Assembly (NCBI GenBank): GCA_947462335.1
Contig: OX381721.1
Location: 5,208,001 to 5,272,000 of the forward strand
Length of the DNA: 64,000 nt
Origin: Harmothoe impar
Taxonomy: Eukaryota > Annelida > Polychaeta > Phyllodocida > Polynoidae
Direction of reading: 5' to 3'
Below are positions 10,345 to 18,656 of the stretch, one piece after another; the first letter of the stretch is position 1, and the number at the start of each line of letters is the position of its first letter. The notes under the pieces were generated by a model. That model searched no databases. It was not told where the DNA came from and worked only from the letters and a program-made list of their open reading frames with translations. Both the position numbers and the translations under genes were made by a program.

Positions 10345-11489
10345 TCATTCCGAATCTATGCCGAGATATTTCAGAATGATCTCTGTTTTGTCATCCAACT
10401 CTTTGAGCGCTCTGGCGGACAGCGTCACTCCCTGCTGTGTGGGTTTTTTGTCAGGACCTTCGTACTTGCGCACGTGGACGAGGTTCTTACCGCTGTAGTA
10501 GCTCACAGCTGCGTACACTTCGCCCTCCTCATCCAGCACTGCGAACCAGGGGGTGTGATTAGGTTTTCCTTGCGCGGCCGCTGTGTCGCGTATGCGCACC
10601 ACTGCGCGGATATCGGCGATGCGTGCTATTAGCTCGCGCAGCGCGTCGGCCGTGAAGTGCACTCGCTTGCTTCTGGTCAGAGACGCCTCTTTCACCTGGC
10701 CGTCTTTTGTGTAGCGCGGCCTCCTAGACAGTCTAGCCACGTCCTCCCAGATCTCCAGCGTCAAAGCTCCGTCTAAGCAAAACTCTAACCCGAGAAGACG
10801 GGAGAAGGTTTTCTCTGCTTCTTCTCGTCCATCTCGTTCTTTTTCTTGTATTTTTCTCTTCTTACTAGGCCTTGTTGTTCTGGAACTCACCTTAGAACGT
10901 TTCACACCCGCAGGATGAGTAACACCATCAGCGTGAGCTGAATCAGCAGCAGAACCGATAGCAGGAGCAGCGTCAGCGCTGGTGGTATCCGAGGCCTCGT
11001 TGTTGGAACAGCGCAGCCACACGCCGTCGGTGCTGAGTGTAGCGGTAGAAGATGAAGCGCCGCCGCCCTCGTAAGGTGGCGGTGAGGGCAGTCGCCACGG
11101 ACCGGACGGGACGCTACTAGTGGAGGAAGTGAGGTCGAAAGGTCGAAGAGGGAAGCCGAAAAACGTACCGCCCACCCCTTTCCCTTCGGGTTGTTTGTAC
11201 GCCTCGTCGTCAGCGTCGTTCTCTGTCTCACCCTGTTGCTGCTGCTGCTCCTCCTCCTCCTCCTCTTCTTCTCGGTTTAGGGGCTGAGTGTCCGAATAGC
11301 TGTCACTCTCAGCGCGAGCGGCGTCGAGGGCGTCGGTCGATGTAGTGGTGGAGGAGAGGGGCTGTGCAACGTGCGGCAGGTCATCAAAGTCATCAACAGT
11401 AGTGGGGAGGTAAAAACCCGGTTGCCAGTACTGTGCTGTGCCAGGAGCGTTGTCGTCAGTAGTAGTAGCGGTAGCAGCAGGTGCAGCAG

Positions 11490-11526
<37 letters not shown>

Positions 11527-11937
11527 CGCAACAGTAGCAGGCGCAGCAGCCTCAGCAGGCGCAGCAGTAGCAGGCGCAGCGGTAGCAGGTGCAGCAGCAG
11601 CAGCAGCAGCCGCAGCAGGCGGGGCGGCAGTAGCAGCGGCAGCGCGCTTAGCAGCAACGTGTACCGTCGCGAGTGTAACAACGTCGCTAGCACGACTACT
11701 ACTACCAGTAGTACTACTACTACTACTACTACTACTACTAGTACTACTACTGCTACTACTACTGCTACTACTACTACTACTGCCGCGAGCGCTCGCTACA
11801 GCGGGAGGGTGATAAGACCAAGCGGCTGCGGCGGTAGTCTCATTTTCAGTAGCAAGAGGAGGCACTGACGCTAAACGAGCGCTGTTCCGCGTAGTCTTCT
11901 TGTTCTTGGACGGCGCTAGGTGTTGTCTTTTGCTCAT
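10345..11937 (-). CDS. PC4-like (putative ssDNA-binding) protein with long low-complexity N-terminus
   Basis: 530 aa from the ATG at 11937, which sits in a good context (ACCACCATGAG); an upstream TTG is in frame but unlikely to be used. The N-terminal two thirds is low complexity: poly-Ser about 52-82, poly-Ala about 99-150, then Glu and Gln runs at 223-235. A PPPY motif lies at 286-289 and a basic KKRK, probably nuclear-localising, near 359. The C-terminus has two related segments (about 390-447 and 457-526). The second (VHVRKYEGPDKKPTQQGVTL) resembles the core of the PC4/p15 ssDNA-binding fold: strand, basic R-x-Y, acidic/proline turn, GxxL, then a helix. I infer an element-encoded single-strand binding or transcription factor acting with the polymerase encoded downstream on the same strand. 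Similarity is by eye and needs a profile search. Trinucleotide runs make the length likely to vary between copies. Confidence 0.72.
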
Positions 11938-11996
11938 GGTGGTGACTGTAGAGAGCAGCAAAAGAATGAGTGAGTGAATGGAGGTTTCCAGACCCC

Positions 11997-12004
11997 TTAT
12001 ATAC
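11997..12004 (-). promoter_or_regulatory. TATA box of the PC4-like gene
   Basis: On the minus strand the sequence reads GTATATAAGGGG, about 60 bp upstream of the ATG at 11937. This is the expected spacing for a short 5' leader. Confidence 0.65.
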
Positions 12005-12019
12005 GCCTTCTCGCTTCTA

Positions 12020-12396
12020 GAGCTAAGCTACTTACTGACCCTGTTCAGCTGCCGCCGGCTGGCCGGCGGCCATTCACAAAGAGAAACAAAAGACATAAGG
12101 CATGACGTTTTCAGCTGGATCCCTTTCCCCCCTTTTGAGAGATCGACTGTCATGAGCTAAGCCGCTTACCACCCTGTTCAGCAATTCAACGCGCATTAGC
12201 TGTATAAAGGATTAACCGGTTGCTGCCGTCGACTGACCGGCGGCCATTCACAAAGACATAAGGTATGACGTTTTCAGCTGGATCCCTTTCCCCTCTTTTT
12301 TTTTTGAGGGATCCACTGTCATGAGCTAAGCCACTTACCACCCTGTTCAGCCATTCAGCGCGCCTTAGCTGTATAAAGGATTAACGGTGATGAGCT
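12020..12396. repeat. Tandem regulatory-type repeat in the divergent intergenic region
   Basis: Two and a half direct copies begin GAGCTAAGC at 12020, 12154 and 12323. Shared elements are ACCCTGTTCAGC, CGGCGGCCATTCACAAAG, ATGACGTTTTCAGCTGGATC and CTGTCATGAGCTAAGCC. The second and third copies contain TATAAAGGATTAA (TATA-like at 12203 and 12372, plus strand). The repeats lie between two divergent genes, so they probably hold shared promoter or enhancer elements. GTTTTCAGCTGG recurs at about 12738. A GC hairpin (GCCGCCGG/CCGGCGGC, 4-nt loop) is at 12051-12070. Confidence 0.75.
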
Positions 12397-12880
12397 TAGA
12401 GTGTGTATACAAAAAAAAACTACAGGAGGCGTGTGGCGTGAAGCAGGACCCCCCTAAGACGAACGTGTCTGTCTGTGAGTAGAGGCGTGTGCATGTGGTG
12501 AGCGACTTAAGTGTAAGACAAAAAAAAAATCACCACCTCCTGCCATGGTGAGTAGACCGGGCCGGCCAGGCGGCGGCCGGCTAGTTCAATAGGGAGGGGT
12601 GACAGCTGACTAAGGCTGTGCATGAAAAAAATCCGATTTTCACCTGACCTCTGACGTTTGTTACAATGAATGTCAGAGGGAGGGAGACGTCCTCAGGTAG
12701 GGGGTAGGAGGTAAGGCTATGGATGAGGAAGAAACACCGTTTTCAGCTGGTCTCCACGGATAGCGATGACACACCCCTCGTCATCTAAGCTCTTAAGGAG
12801 CGGAGCGGTTGAAAAAGCGTCATGCGGACAGGTCGCTACACAGCTTGAGTGCTGTTGGAAATGGGATTAAACTCCCTCTG
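12397..12880. other. Divergent intergenic region upstream of the death-domain gene
   Basis: About 480 bp without a credible reading frame. It contains A-runs, a further GC-rich inverted motif near 12566, and another GTTTTCAGCTGG at about 12738. It is likely a promoter-proximal regulatory region for the death-domain gene. Confidence 0.5.
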
Positions 12881-12888
12881 TATAAAAA
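12881..12888 (+). promoter_or_regulatory. TATA box of the death-domain gene
   Basis: CTCTGTATAAAAAGCTC gives a canonical TATAAAAA about 128 bp before the ATG at 13009. Initiation about 30 bp downstream would give a leader of roughly 100 nt that contains the ACC/GCC repeat. Confidence 0.65.
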
Positions 12889-12941
12889 GCTCTGATTTCT
12901 GTTTGAAAAAAACCATATCGCCTCTGACCACAGTAACGTCT

Positions 12942-12951
12942 ACTACCACCA

Positions 12952-12987
<36 letters not shown>

Positions 12988-12995
12988 CCACCGCC
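12942..12995 (+). repeat. ACC/GCC trinucleotide repeat in the 5' leader
   Basis: An ACC then GCC run immediately before the death-domain ATG. As transcribed RNA it would be very GC-rich and could impede scanning. This is one of several trinucleotide tracts confined to this element. Confidence 0.85.
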
Positions 12996-13008
12996 AAGAC
13001 GAGACGAG

Positions 13009-13785
13009 ATGGCTCAAGCTATTCCACTTTCAAGCTCGCCTTCACCGCCTTGTCCACCTGAAAAAAAGTTAATGCAGCTTGACGACGTGAGACGCGCGAG
13101 GCAGACCGATGGGGAGAACAGAGAGGTAGGACAGCGGCGGTTAGCCTATAGCGACGCCTTGCTTCGTCAACTAGGTAAAGAGTTGAGCGGCTGTTGGAGA
13201 GAGTTGAGCAGTAGCTTAAAAGTTACCGCCGCCCGTATGGATGCTCTAGTAGAGCGCAGTGTCAAGACACCGGAGGAGCTGTGTACGGCGATGTTCCGAG
13301 TCTGGTGGGGTGAAACCCCGCATCGTCATAGATGGGGAGAGCTCGGTCGCGTCTTCACCCGCATTAGACGCGTGGAACTGTTGGCTCAGTGGATGTCCCT
13401 TCTCCACAGACAGGGGTTGGATTTCGAAAACCCCGACTCGCGCGCGATGCATAAGCACTTGGGCACCCTCGGCAGACGTCTAGGTAGCAGGTGGAAAGAG
13501 GTGGGGGACCATTTAAAATTGTCGCCTGAGAGGTTAGATAAGATCGCTGAAGAATGCGAATACGGAGGAAGTCCCGCTGAGTGGGCCTTCCGAGTGTTGA
13601 AAATGTGGCAAGATGAAGCTGACGGTGCCGGCGGTACACCTTTTGAACTCCTTCGAGTGTTGACTGAGGACATGGGAAAGTTTGACCTCGGCATCGCGAT
13701 ATTACTTGACTTTATCAAGCAAGAAACAAGAGAACGACGGACATGTGAATTGTTGTGTTTTATTTTCATACGTCTTCTTTATTAG
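13009..13785 (+). CDS. Tandem death-domain protein
   Basis: 258 aa with no signal peptide or membrane segment. After a Pro/Ser-rich leader of about 45 residues there are two death-domain-like modules, about 49-128 and 147-236. Each shows the family pattern: an early LG/LS followed by a key Trp (W63; W162 in SRWKEVGDHLKLSP), an Lx(V/L)xxxxLD/MDxx turn, a second Trp (W99/W100; W200), and a Leu-rich last helix. Death domains are homotypic adaptors of apoptosis and innate immune signalling. A freestanding pair in a mobile element would most simply act as a decoy or regulator of host pathways (inference). The last roughly 12 codons and the stop lie inside the inner part of the right TIR, so the C-terminal tail may be recently acquired. 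The ATG follows GACGAG and a GCC-rich leader. AATAAA occurs downstream at 14215. Death-domain assignment is by pattern recognition but fairly strong. Confidence 0.85.
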   Translation: MAQAIPLSSSPSPPCPPEKKLMQLDDVRRARQTDGENREVGQRRLAYSDALLRQLGKELSGCWRELSSSLKVTAARMDALVERSVKTPEELCTAMFRVWWGETPHRHRWGELGRVFTRIRRVELLAQWMSLLHRQGLDFENPDSRAMHKHLGTLGRRLGSRWKEVGDHLKLSPERLDKIAEECEYGGSPAEWAFRVLKMWQDEADGAGGTPFELLRVLTEDMGKFDLGIAILLDFIKQETRERRTCELLCFIFIRLLY

Positions 13786-13899
13786 TAAGTAAAAAAAAAA
13801 AATATCATAACAATTAAGACGCGCGCCCTCTTAAAGTGTCACTTCCTCCAGTCGCAGCTGATCGCCTCATCGAAGCACGTGATAAACAAAAAAAAACGA

Positions 13900-13941
13900 A
13901 GAGACACGCTTCTTCCTCTCGAGAGGAAGAAGCGTGTCTCT
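13900..13941. repeat. 42-bp perfect palindrome
   Basis: Two 21-bp arms with no spacer, centred on CTC|GAG (XhoI site). The arm sequence is related to the GGAAGAAGAAG stretch at 5785-5795 of the left TIR. It lies about 115 bp past the death-domain stop codon, inside the right TIR, and has no matching palindrome in the left TIR. It could extrude as a cruciform or form a long RNA hairpin in transcripts. Confidence 0.95.
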
Positions 13942-13988
13942 CGATTGAAATCTTTTTCTTTTCTTTTTTTCTTAAAAGAGACAAACGC

Positions 13989-14158
13989 CCCTTAGAGTGC
14001 CCCCCCACCCCCCTAGAGTGCCCCCCTCCCCCCTCCCCCCCTCCCCCCCCCCCACCACTCGCCCCATGCATCCTAAAAGCGCCCCCCTCCCCATGCATCT
14101 TAAAGGGGCCCCCCTCCCCTTCCCTCCCCTCCCCTCCCCTCCCCCCCCCCCTTTATAC
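13989..14158. repeat. C-rich block with CTTAAAG-type spacers
   Basis: Runs of six or more C separated by CCTTAGAGTG, CCTAGAGTG, CATGCATCCTAAAAGCG and CATGCATCTTAAAGG. The G-rich complement could form G-quadruplexes. Apparent reading frames here are low-complexity artefacts and are not annotated. Confidence 0.8.
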
Positions 14159-14289
14159 ACTCTAAAGAACGCTTCTACCTAGTTCAATAAGTCACTTCCA
14201 GTCGCTCGTAAAACAATAAAAAATGAAAAAAAAACAAAAACTTATATCGTAGTGTTTTTTATTAGTTTACCGAAAAAAATAAGAGACTC

Positions 14290-14343
14290 GCCTCCTTCTC
14301 CTCCTCCTCCTCCTCCTCCTCCTCCTCCTCCTCCTCCTCCTCC
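14290..14343. repeat. CCT trinucleotide microsatellite
   Basis: A nearly pure CCT run within the right-arm expansion, followed by an A-run. It encodes poly-Pro or poly-Gly in artefactual frames only. Confidence 0.95.
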
Positions 14344-14837
14344 AAAAAAAAAAAAGATATCACATTTTAAAGCGCGTGACCCCTTAAAGACGCTCATCTC
14401 TTCATTAAGTCGCGTGACGTCACTTCTTCTTCTTCTTCTTCCGGTCACGTGATCAATCAGGTCACTTCCGGTCACGTGATCCTCAATCAGGTCACTCACT
14501 TCCGGTTGGCCATTAGGTCATGTGACGTCACTTCCGGTCACGTGACTCATCAGGTCACTTCCGGTCACGTGATCCTAAAGTAGGTCACTTCCGGTCCCCT
14601 AAGTAGGTCATATGACGTCACTTCCGGTCCATAAGTAGGTCATATGACCTCACTTCCGGTCACGTGACCAAATGGCAGCCTCTGATTGGCTAACTAGGTC
14701 ACGTGACCTCACCACTAATCCCCTAAGTAGGTCACTTCCGGTCACGTGACCAAATGGAGGCCTCTGATTGGCTGCAGGTCGATTGAGTAATAAACAGTAC
14801 TTAACTATAGTCCCGTTCCGATACATACTATACTACT

Positions 14838-14843
14838 GTGCTA
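14838..14843. repeat. Target-site duplication GTGCTA, right
   Basis: Identical to 5376-5381; it directly follows the terminal ...ACTACT of the right TIR. Confidence 0.9.
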
Positions 14844-15939
14844 GTATTGAGTGCTGAGCTCAAAGTATGAGGAATACCAGCTCCCAGTACATAACGAAAA
14901 GCTTTATTTTGCATAGCTGTTAGAAGGTTCTATGCATTATTCAACAAATTAGGTTTAATCTTGAATTGTTTACTTAACAATTTGAGTTGTTCACCAGTGT
15001 ACAGCGAAACCATAGTACCACATTTGTCATTTTGTTTCATGTTTCAAAATCAGACAAAATATTTTCATCTCAGGTTGTTCTCATTAATCTTATCAGGGTT
15101 TGAAGGGGATTTTTTTATTAAATATAATCTGACAGAGATATATGAACAAAGATGCTGTCTGTTTCAGATGATTAGGAAAATTGAACATAGTGACATAGAC
15201 ATTGATAAGACTAATATCACTATTTGATGGAGGCTCCTGACAGCTTCAACTTCTACTCTCCTTATGCATCAGCACCTTGGCTTATTCATCTGTGAAAAGT
15301 AGTATAATGAAGAAATGTATGTAATATTTTCATCATGTATTTAAAACACCCAGCATTACTACAGTGATTAGGAGGTACCCTAATGATGCCTTCTTAGACT
15401 AAGAACATTGTGCTTAATCTAGACTGACACTGCTGTATCATTCAGAAGCTACTTTGAAATAATGCAAAGATTGTGTATTCTCTACGGACAATTAATCATT
15501 TGTTCATAATGAAATTGATGAGTGAAAACATTTGAAAAGGAAACAAGTACATCATTTTCATTTTTATTGCAAAGGTGCTTAAACTAGCCCGACAAGTGTT
15601 TTATCAAAATTGCTGTCAAATGCGGTGATATTTAATTATCAGAGTACATTGTTTTGGAGATATGAATTCCATTCTCATACTGGTTTCATATTCCGGCCTT
15701 TTTATTAGTCCTGCTTTAGTCTAGGTCTTATTACACATAGTTCGTCTGATTATATGAAGAAGAAAAGGCTATGTAGGACCAGTTCCATTCCTTTACCCCA
15801 ATTTCCTCTTCCAGTCTCTTCAATCTTATTTCTGTTACAATCTATAATGAGGACTTCCACTCCTGGTTAGGTCCCATCAGAGGATAGCCTGACATAGATT
15901 AAAGAGGTCCCCAACCAGACCATGACACCTGTACTAAAA

Positions 15940-16070
15940 CACTAATGGAGTGACTGCCCCGGACACCCATCACCTCACTGTGTTATTTGATGCCTTAAAG
16001 GTCAGTCTGGTTCCCCAGGTGGCCACTAGGGGGATCTACTTCATCAGCCTTATTGATGTAATGTCATAGA
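15940..16070. repeat. Dispersed repeat with CTCF-like motif (copy 1)
   Basis: Shares ACCTTAAAGGTCAGTCTG-like sequence and GGTGGCCACTAGGGGG with 21540-21640. CCACTAGGGGGATC at 16023-16036 resembles the CTCF core motif. Ends of the repeat are undefined. Confidence 0.55.
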
Positions 16071-17889
16071 CGGGGCATACATCGAGTTCATGGGTTCATT
16101 GACTATGTTATCCTTCTTGTTAGCAATTTGTACCAAGCTGCCGTTGTCTGGTAGTACCGTTTTCGAGCCTACTTAGTCAGTGATAGCTGAAGATCTATGT
16201 GCAGAAGACATCACCACCCAGATCTTGTCTATTGAATATCATATGATAATAGCCATCGCCTTCAGACTAAGAGTTTTTACATAAATGCCTGGTTCTACCA
16301 ACAAGGATATATATTATATTCCAATCAATGAAAGAGGGTTATTTACCGCACATTTAATATTCTATGAATGTTTTATGAAACATTATGAAATGTTATGAAA
16401 ACAGCCGATAAAGTTCTATTTAAATACAACTTGGTAAATATATTGATGGAAACCATAGGTTCGGTGATACAGGTACAAATAAGGCCTGAATAAAAAAAAA
16501 GAATTTAAATGCTAAAGGTTTTTGTCATAGGCCTATGTATTATCTCACAGCTGGTTCTAAAAATATTATGATATATACATCATTGTGTTAAAGAAAACAC
16601 ACCTGTCACATTTACTATAACTGAGACTTAAGTACTTAATTCCTCCTTACTTCCTAAAGAAAATCATTCTTAGAAATCCCAGTGCCTAAACATTCAAACA
16701 GCTCACAAACAGTCCTCACTGCAGGCATCAATACTCAATCTCACCCCCATGCTTGCTCTTGTATAGAAGGATCACGACAGGCGATGAATGTAGGCTACGA
16801 GTGCAGCCCTCTGAAATCTAACAGCATTGATCTTTCTGCACACAGCACTAGCAGTTATCCCTCAATGAAGGCTCCAAAATGATGTATGACTGAACAAATA
16901 TTGCCAGACGTCTGCAACAGACATACTGAAATCAAACTGTTTTAAGCTGCCAGAACACTGCTACAGCTTGCGGTGGCACAAGTGGTGGTGCAACTTTTAC
17001 ATCTATCTTGTGAGTTCTGCTGAAATCGATACCCAGGGTAAAGTAGAGATTGTTGGTGATTTACTGCATCTGGAGCGATTGGAGGTGCTGTTAACAGGGC
17101 AGCTGCATATAGCAGCAGATACTGATGGTTATTTTCCAATTTTATCATTTTATCTGAAAAGTTTCTAATCATTGTTCACAGGGAATACAACACAACAGTT
17201 CCTAAATGGAAATGAGGCAGTTTGCACGCTGCTTTGTTATCAGAAAACAACTGAATACAATTTACTTTATCTTAGCTTACCCCTAATACATGTTTTCTTT
17301 CTGTAATTAGTTGGCTAAAGACGCAGTTAATAATATATTTCCTTGATATATATTGTGTAAAGCAAGAGCATACATGAAAAGAATCAGGGTAATTGAGTGC
17401 ATTACACTTCATGTAAACTCTGAATTGGTGTGATTCCGCAATTCTTTATGACTTCTTCTGATATTGTCAATCAAAACGATTAAAATAATGTTAAGAGGAT
17501 ATATATCACTACTGAGAGTTGTCCACTAAATAGCCTTCTTCTATAATCATGCTTCAAACGCAGCAAGTTTTCATTACATGTCAATAAAAAATACAATAAG
17601 CAATAGGTTTGTATGCTTGCTTATTGTATTGAACCATACTAAACAAGTAACACTGACTTTCTGGAATGGATCAGCTGCTCTAGAAATGTAAGGAGTGGCA
17701 AATAGTGGGAAATTATTGATTTCTGTACCTATATAGCACCGTAAATCACTTTGACACACAAGTACATGTTATAGAATAAACATCTTTACATGAAATACTT
17801 AACCTACAAAGTGTTCAGTTGGTCGTGCCTCAGGTATTGGCAGAAACCAAACACCGCAGAGTATAGTTTAAGGAACATGCCTTTAGATA

Positions 17890-18130
17890 ACATTCTAGTC
17901 ACGGATCCCACTGACAGGGAGCATTATGGGCTACATTTCCCTGATGTGATGGCAAATGAAAAAACATAGTAGTCATTACTTTTTCTATCTGAGGCCATCA
18001 ATCTCCAATTTGTTTGAGTCCTAAGCATACATGGTATTTTGATATCAGGCAATTATAAAAACAACCATCCACTTATAGTTGAGAGCTCTTTGAGCTACAT
18101 CACTAGCAAATGTAGTTGACATTAAATTCA
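17890..18130. repeat. Dispersed repeat, paralogous to 885-1135
   Basis: Same orientation and same landmark order as the copy at 885-1135 (GGGAGCATTATGGGCTACAT ... AAATGTAGTTGACATT). No coding content. Confidence 0.6.
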
Positions 18131-18248
18131 CCATTCTTGGGTTTTCTAAATGGTTTGATTATTCCTCATCCATGGAGTAAGGGTACAGGAAAGTGCCTTT
18201 TACGTTTTGCTGTTACCAAATCCGGTATAGAATAAATACCAAGATAGT

Positions 18249-18656
18249 AAGGACCAGTCTATACAAAATTTTGCCAGACACCGGCTATAACCGGCTAAAC
18301 GCTTGCTGGTCCGGCAGAAAGTCTGTGTCTGCCGGTCCAAATGGCTGGCTGTGGTCCTTGCCTACATGCCAGTTTTTACAGCTTGTAAATCAGACCAATT
18401 TCATGGTTTCTACAGAGTAAACTAGAAAGCCTGAATATTTGATAGAAAATGACACAAAATTATACAAATTTTAATCATGAGAATGGTCTAGATATACCAT
18501 TTCCTTTGAAAAGTATTGCTTTATACAACATTTCTAGATACAAACATTGCCAGTGGGTATCCAGGCCTGCAAACATTTAGTCGGGCCTGCAGAATAACAA
18601 ATCTGCAGGACCGAATGTCCTCCTAGGGGAAAAACTTTTCGTATAGACTCAAGGAC
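18249..18656 (+). mobile_element. MITE-like element with AGTCTATAC ends (copy 1)
   Basis: The element spans 18255-18650 (396 bp). It is flanked by AAGGAC on both sides (18249-18254 and 18651-18656), a perfect 6-bp duplication. Ends are CAGTCTATACAAAA and, inverted, GAGTCTATACGAAAA. The interior has GC-rich CCGGCTATAACCGGCT near one end and GGCCTGCA repeats near the other. Non-coding. A sister copy in opposite orientation is at 19232-19629. Confidence 0.75.

Larger units (their letters stand above)
5382..14837. mobile_element. 9.46-kb TIR element: PolB, PC4-like protein, death-domain protein (Polinton-like, no integrase seen)
   Basis: A complete element flanked by a perfect 6-bp duplication. 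Its ends are exact inverted copies for about 60 bp (AGTAGTATAGTATGTATCGG inward) and then continue as longer, repeat-rich inverted repeats. It carries three uninterrupted genes: a family B DNA polymerase (6016-10140, minus), a PC4-like protein (10345-11937, minus) and a tandem death-domain protein (13009-13785, plus). Long TIRs, 6-bp duplication and this polymerase class are Polinton/Maverick or adintovirus-like traits. Such elements are usually 15-20 kb and encode an integrase and capsid genes, none of which I can find here. Intact reading frames and a perfect target duplication suggest a fairly young insertion. Base composition is distinctly richer in G and C than the flanks. It could be a reduced element mobilised in trans or an integrated virus-like genome. 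Confidence 0.88.
13749..14837 (-). repeat. Right terminal inverted repeat with internal expansion
   Basis: The outer 14424-14837 mirrors 5382-5795. The inner 13749-13941 mirrors about 5785-5926 (both contain GAAGACGTATGAAAATAAAA on the relevant strand). Between them the right arm has about 480 extra bp with no left counterpart: the C-rich block, an A/T-rich spacer and a CCT microsatellite. The right arm is thus about 1.09 kb against 0.55 kb on the left. CACGTG occurs repeatedly (about 14446, 14473, 14539, 14566, 14661, 14700, 14741). Confidence 0.82.
14844..18248. other. Host non-coding DNA right of the element
   Basis: AT-rich DNA with no gene recognised. It includes a repeat at about 15940-16070 (paralogue 21540-21640) that carries a CTCF-like motif, and the 17890-18130 repeat (paralogue 885-1135). 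Reading frames are short and show no domain. Confidence 0.6.

Noticed and set aside
11277..11868. Overlapping frames rich in Leu, Ser or Ala over the PC4-like gene
   Set aside because: They are other-frame readings of trinucleotide repeats; the sense frame with ATG, TATA box and PC4-like C-terminus is the gene.
11978..12160. 60-codon plus-strand frame in the divergent promoter region
   Set aside because: Overlaps the TATA box and tandem regulatory repeats, with no domain.
13814..14182. Gly-, Pro- or Arg-rich frames in the right TIR
   Set aside because: Low-complexity C/G runs and a palindrome produce open frames by composition only.
13786..14400. Hidden integrase or capsid gene in the right end of the 9.5-kb element
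   Set aside because: No frame of useful length outside low-complexity tracts on either strand.
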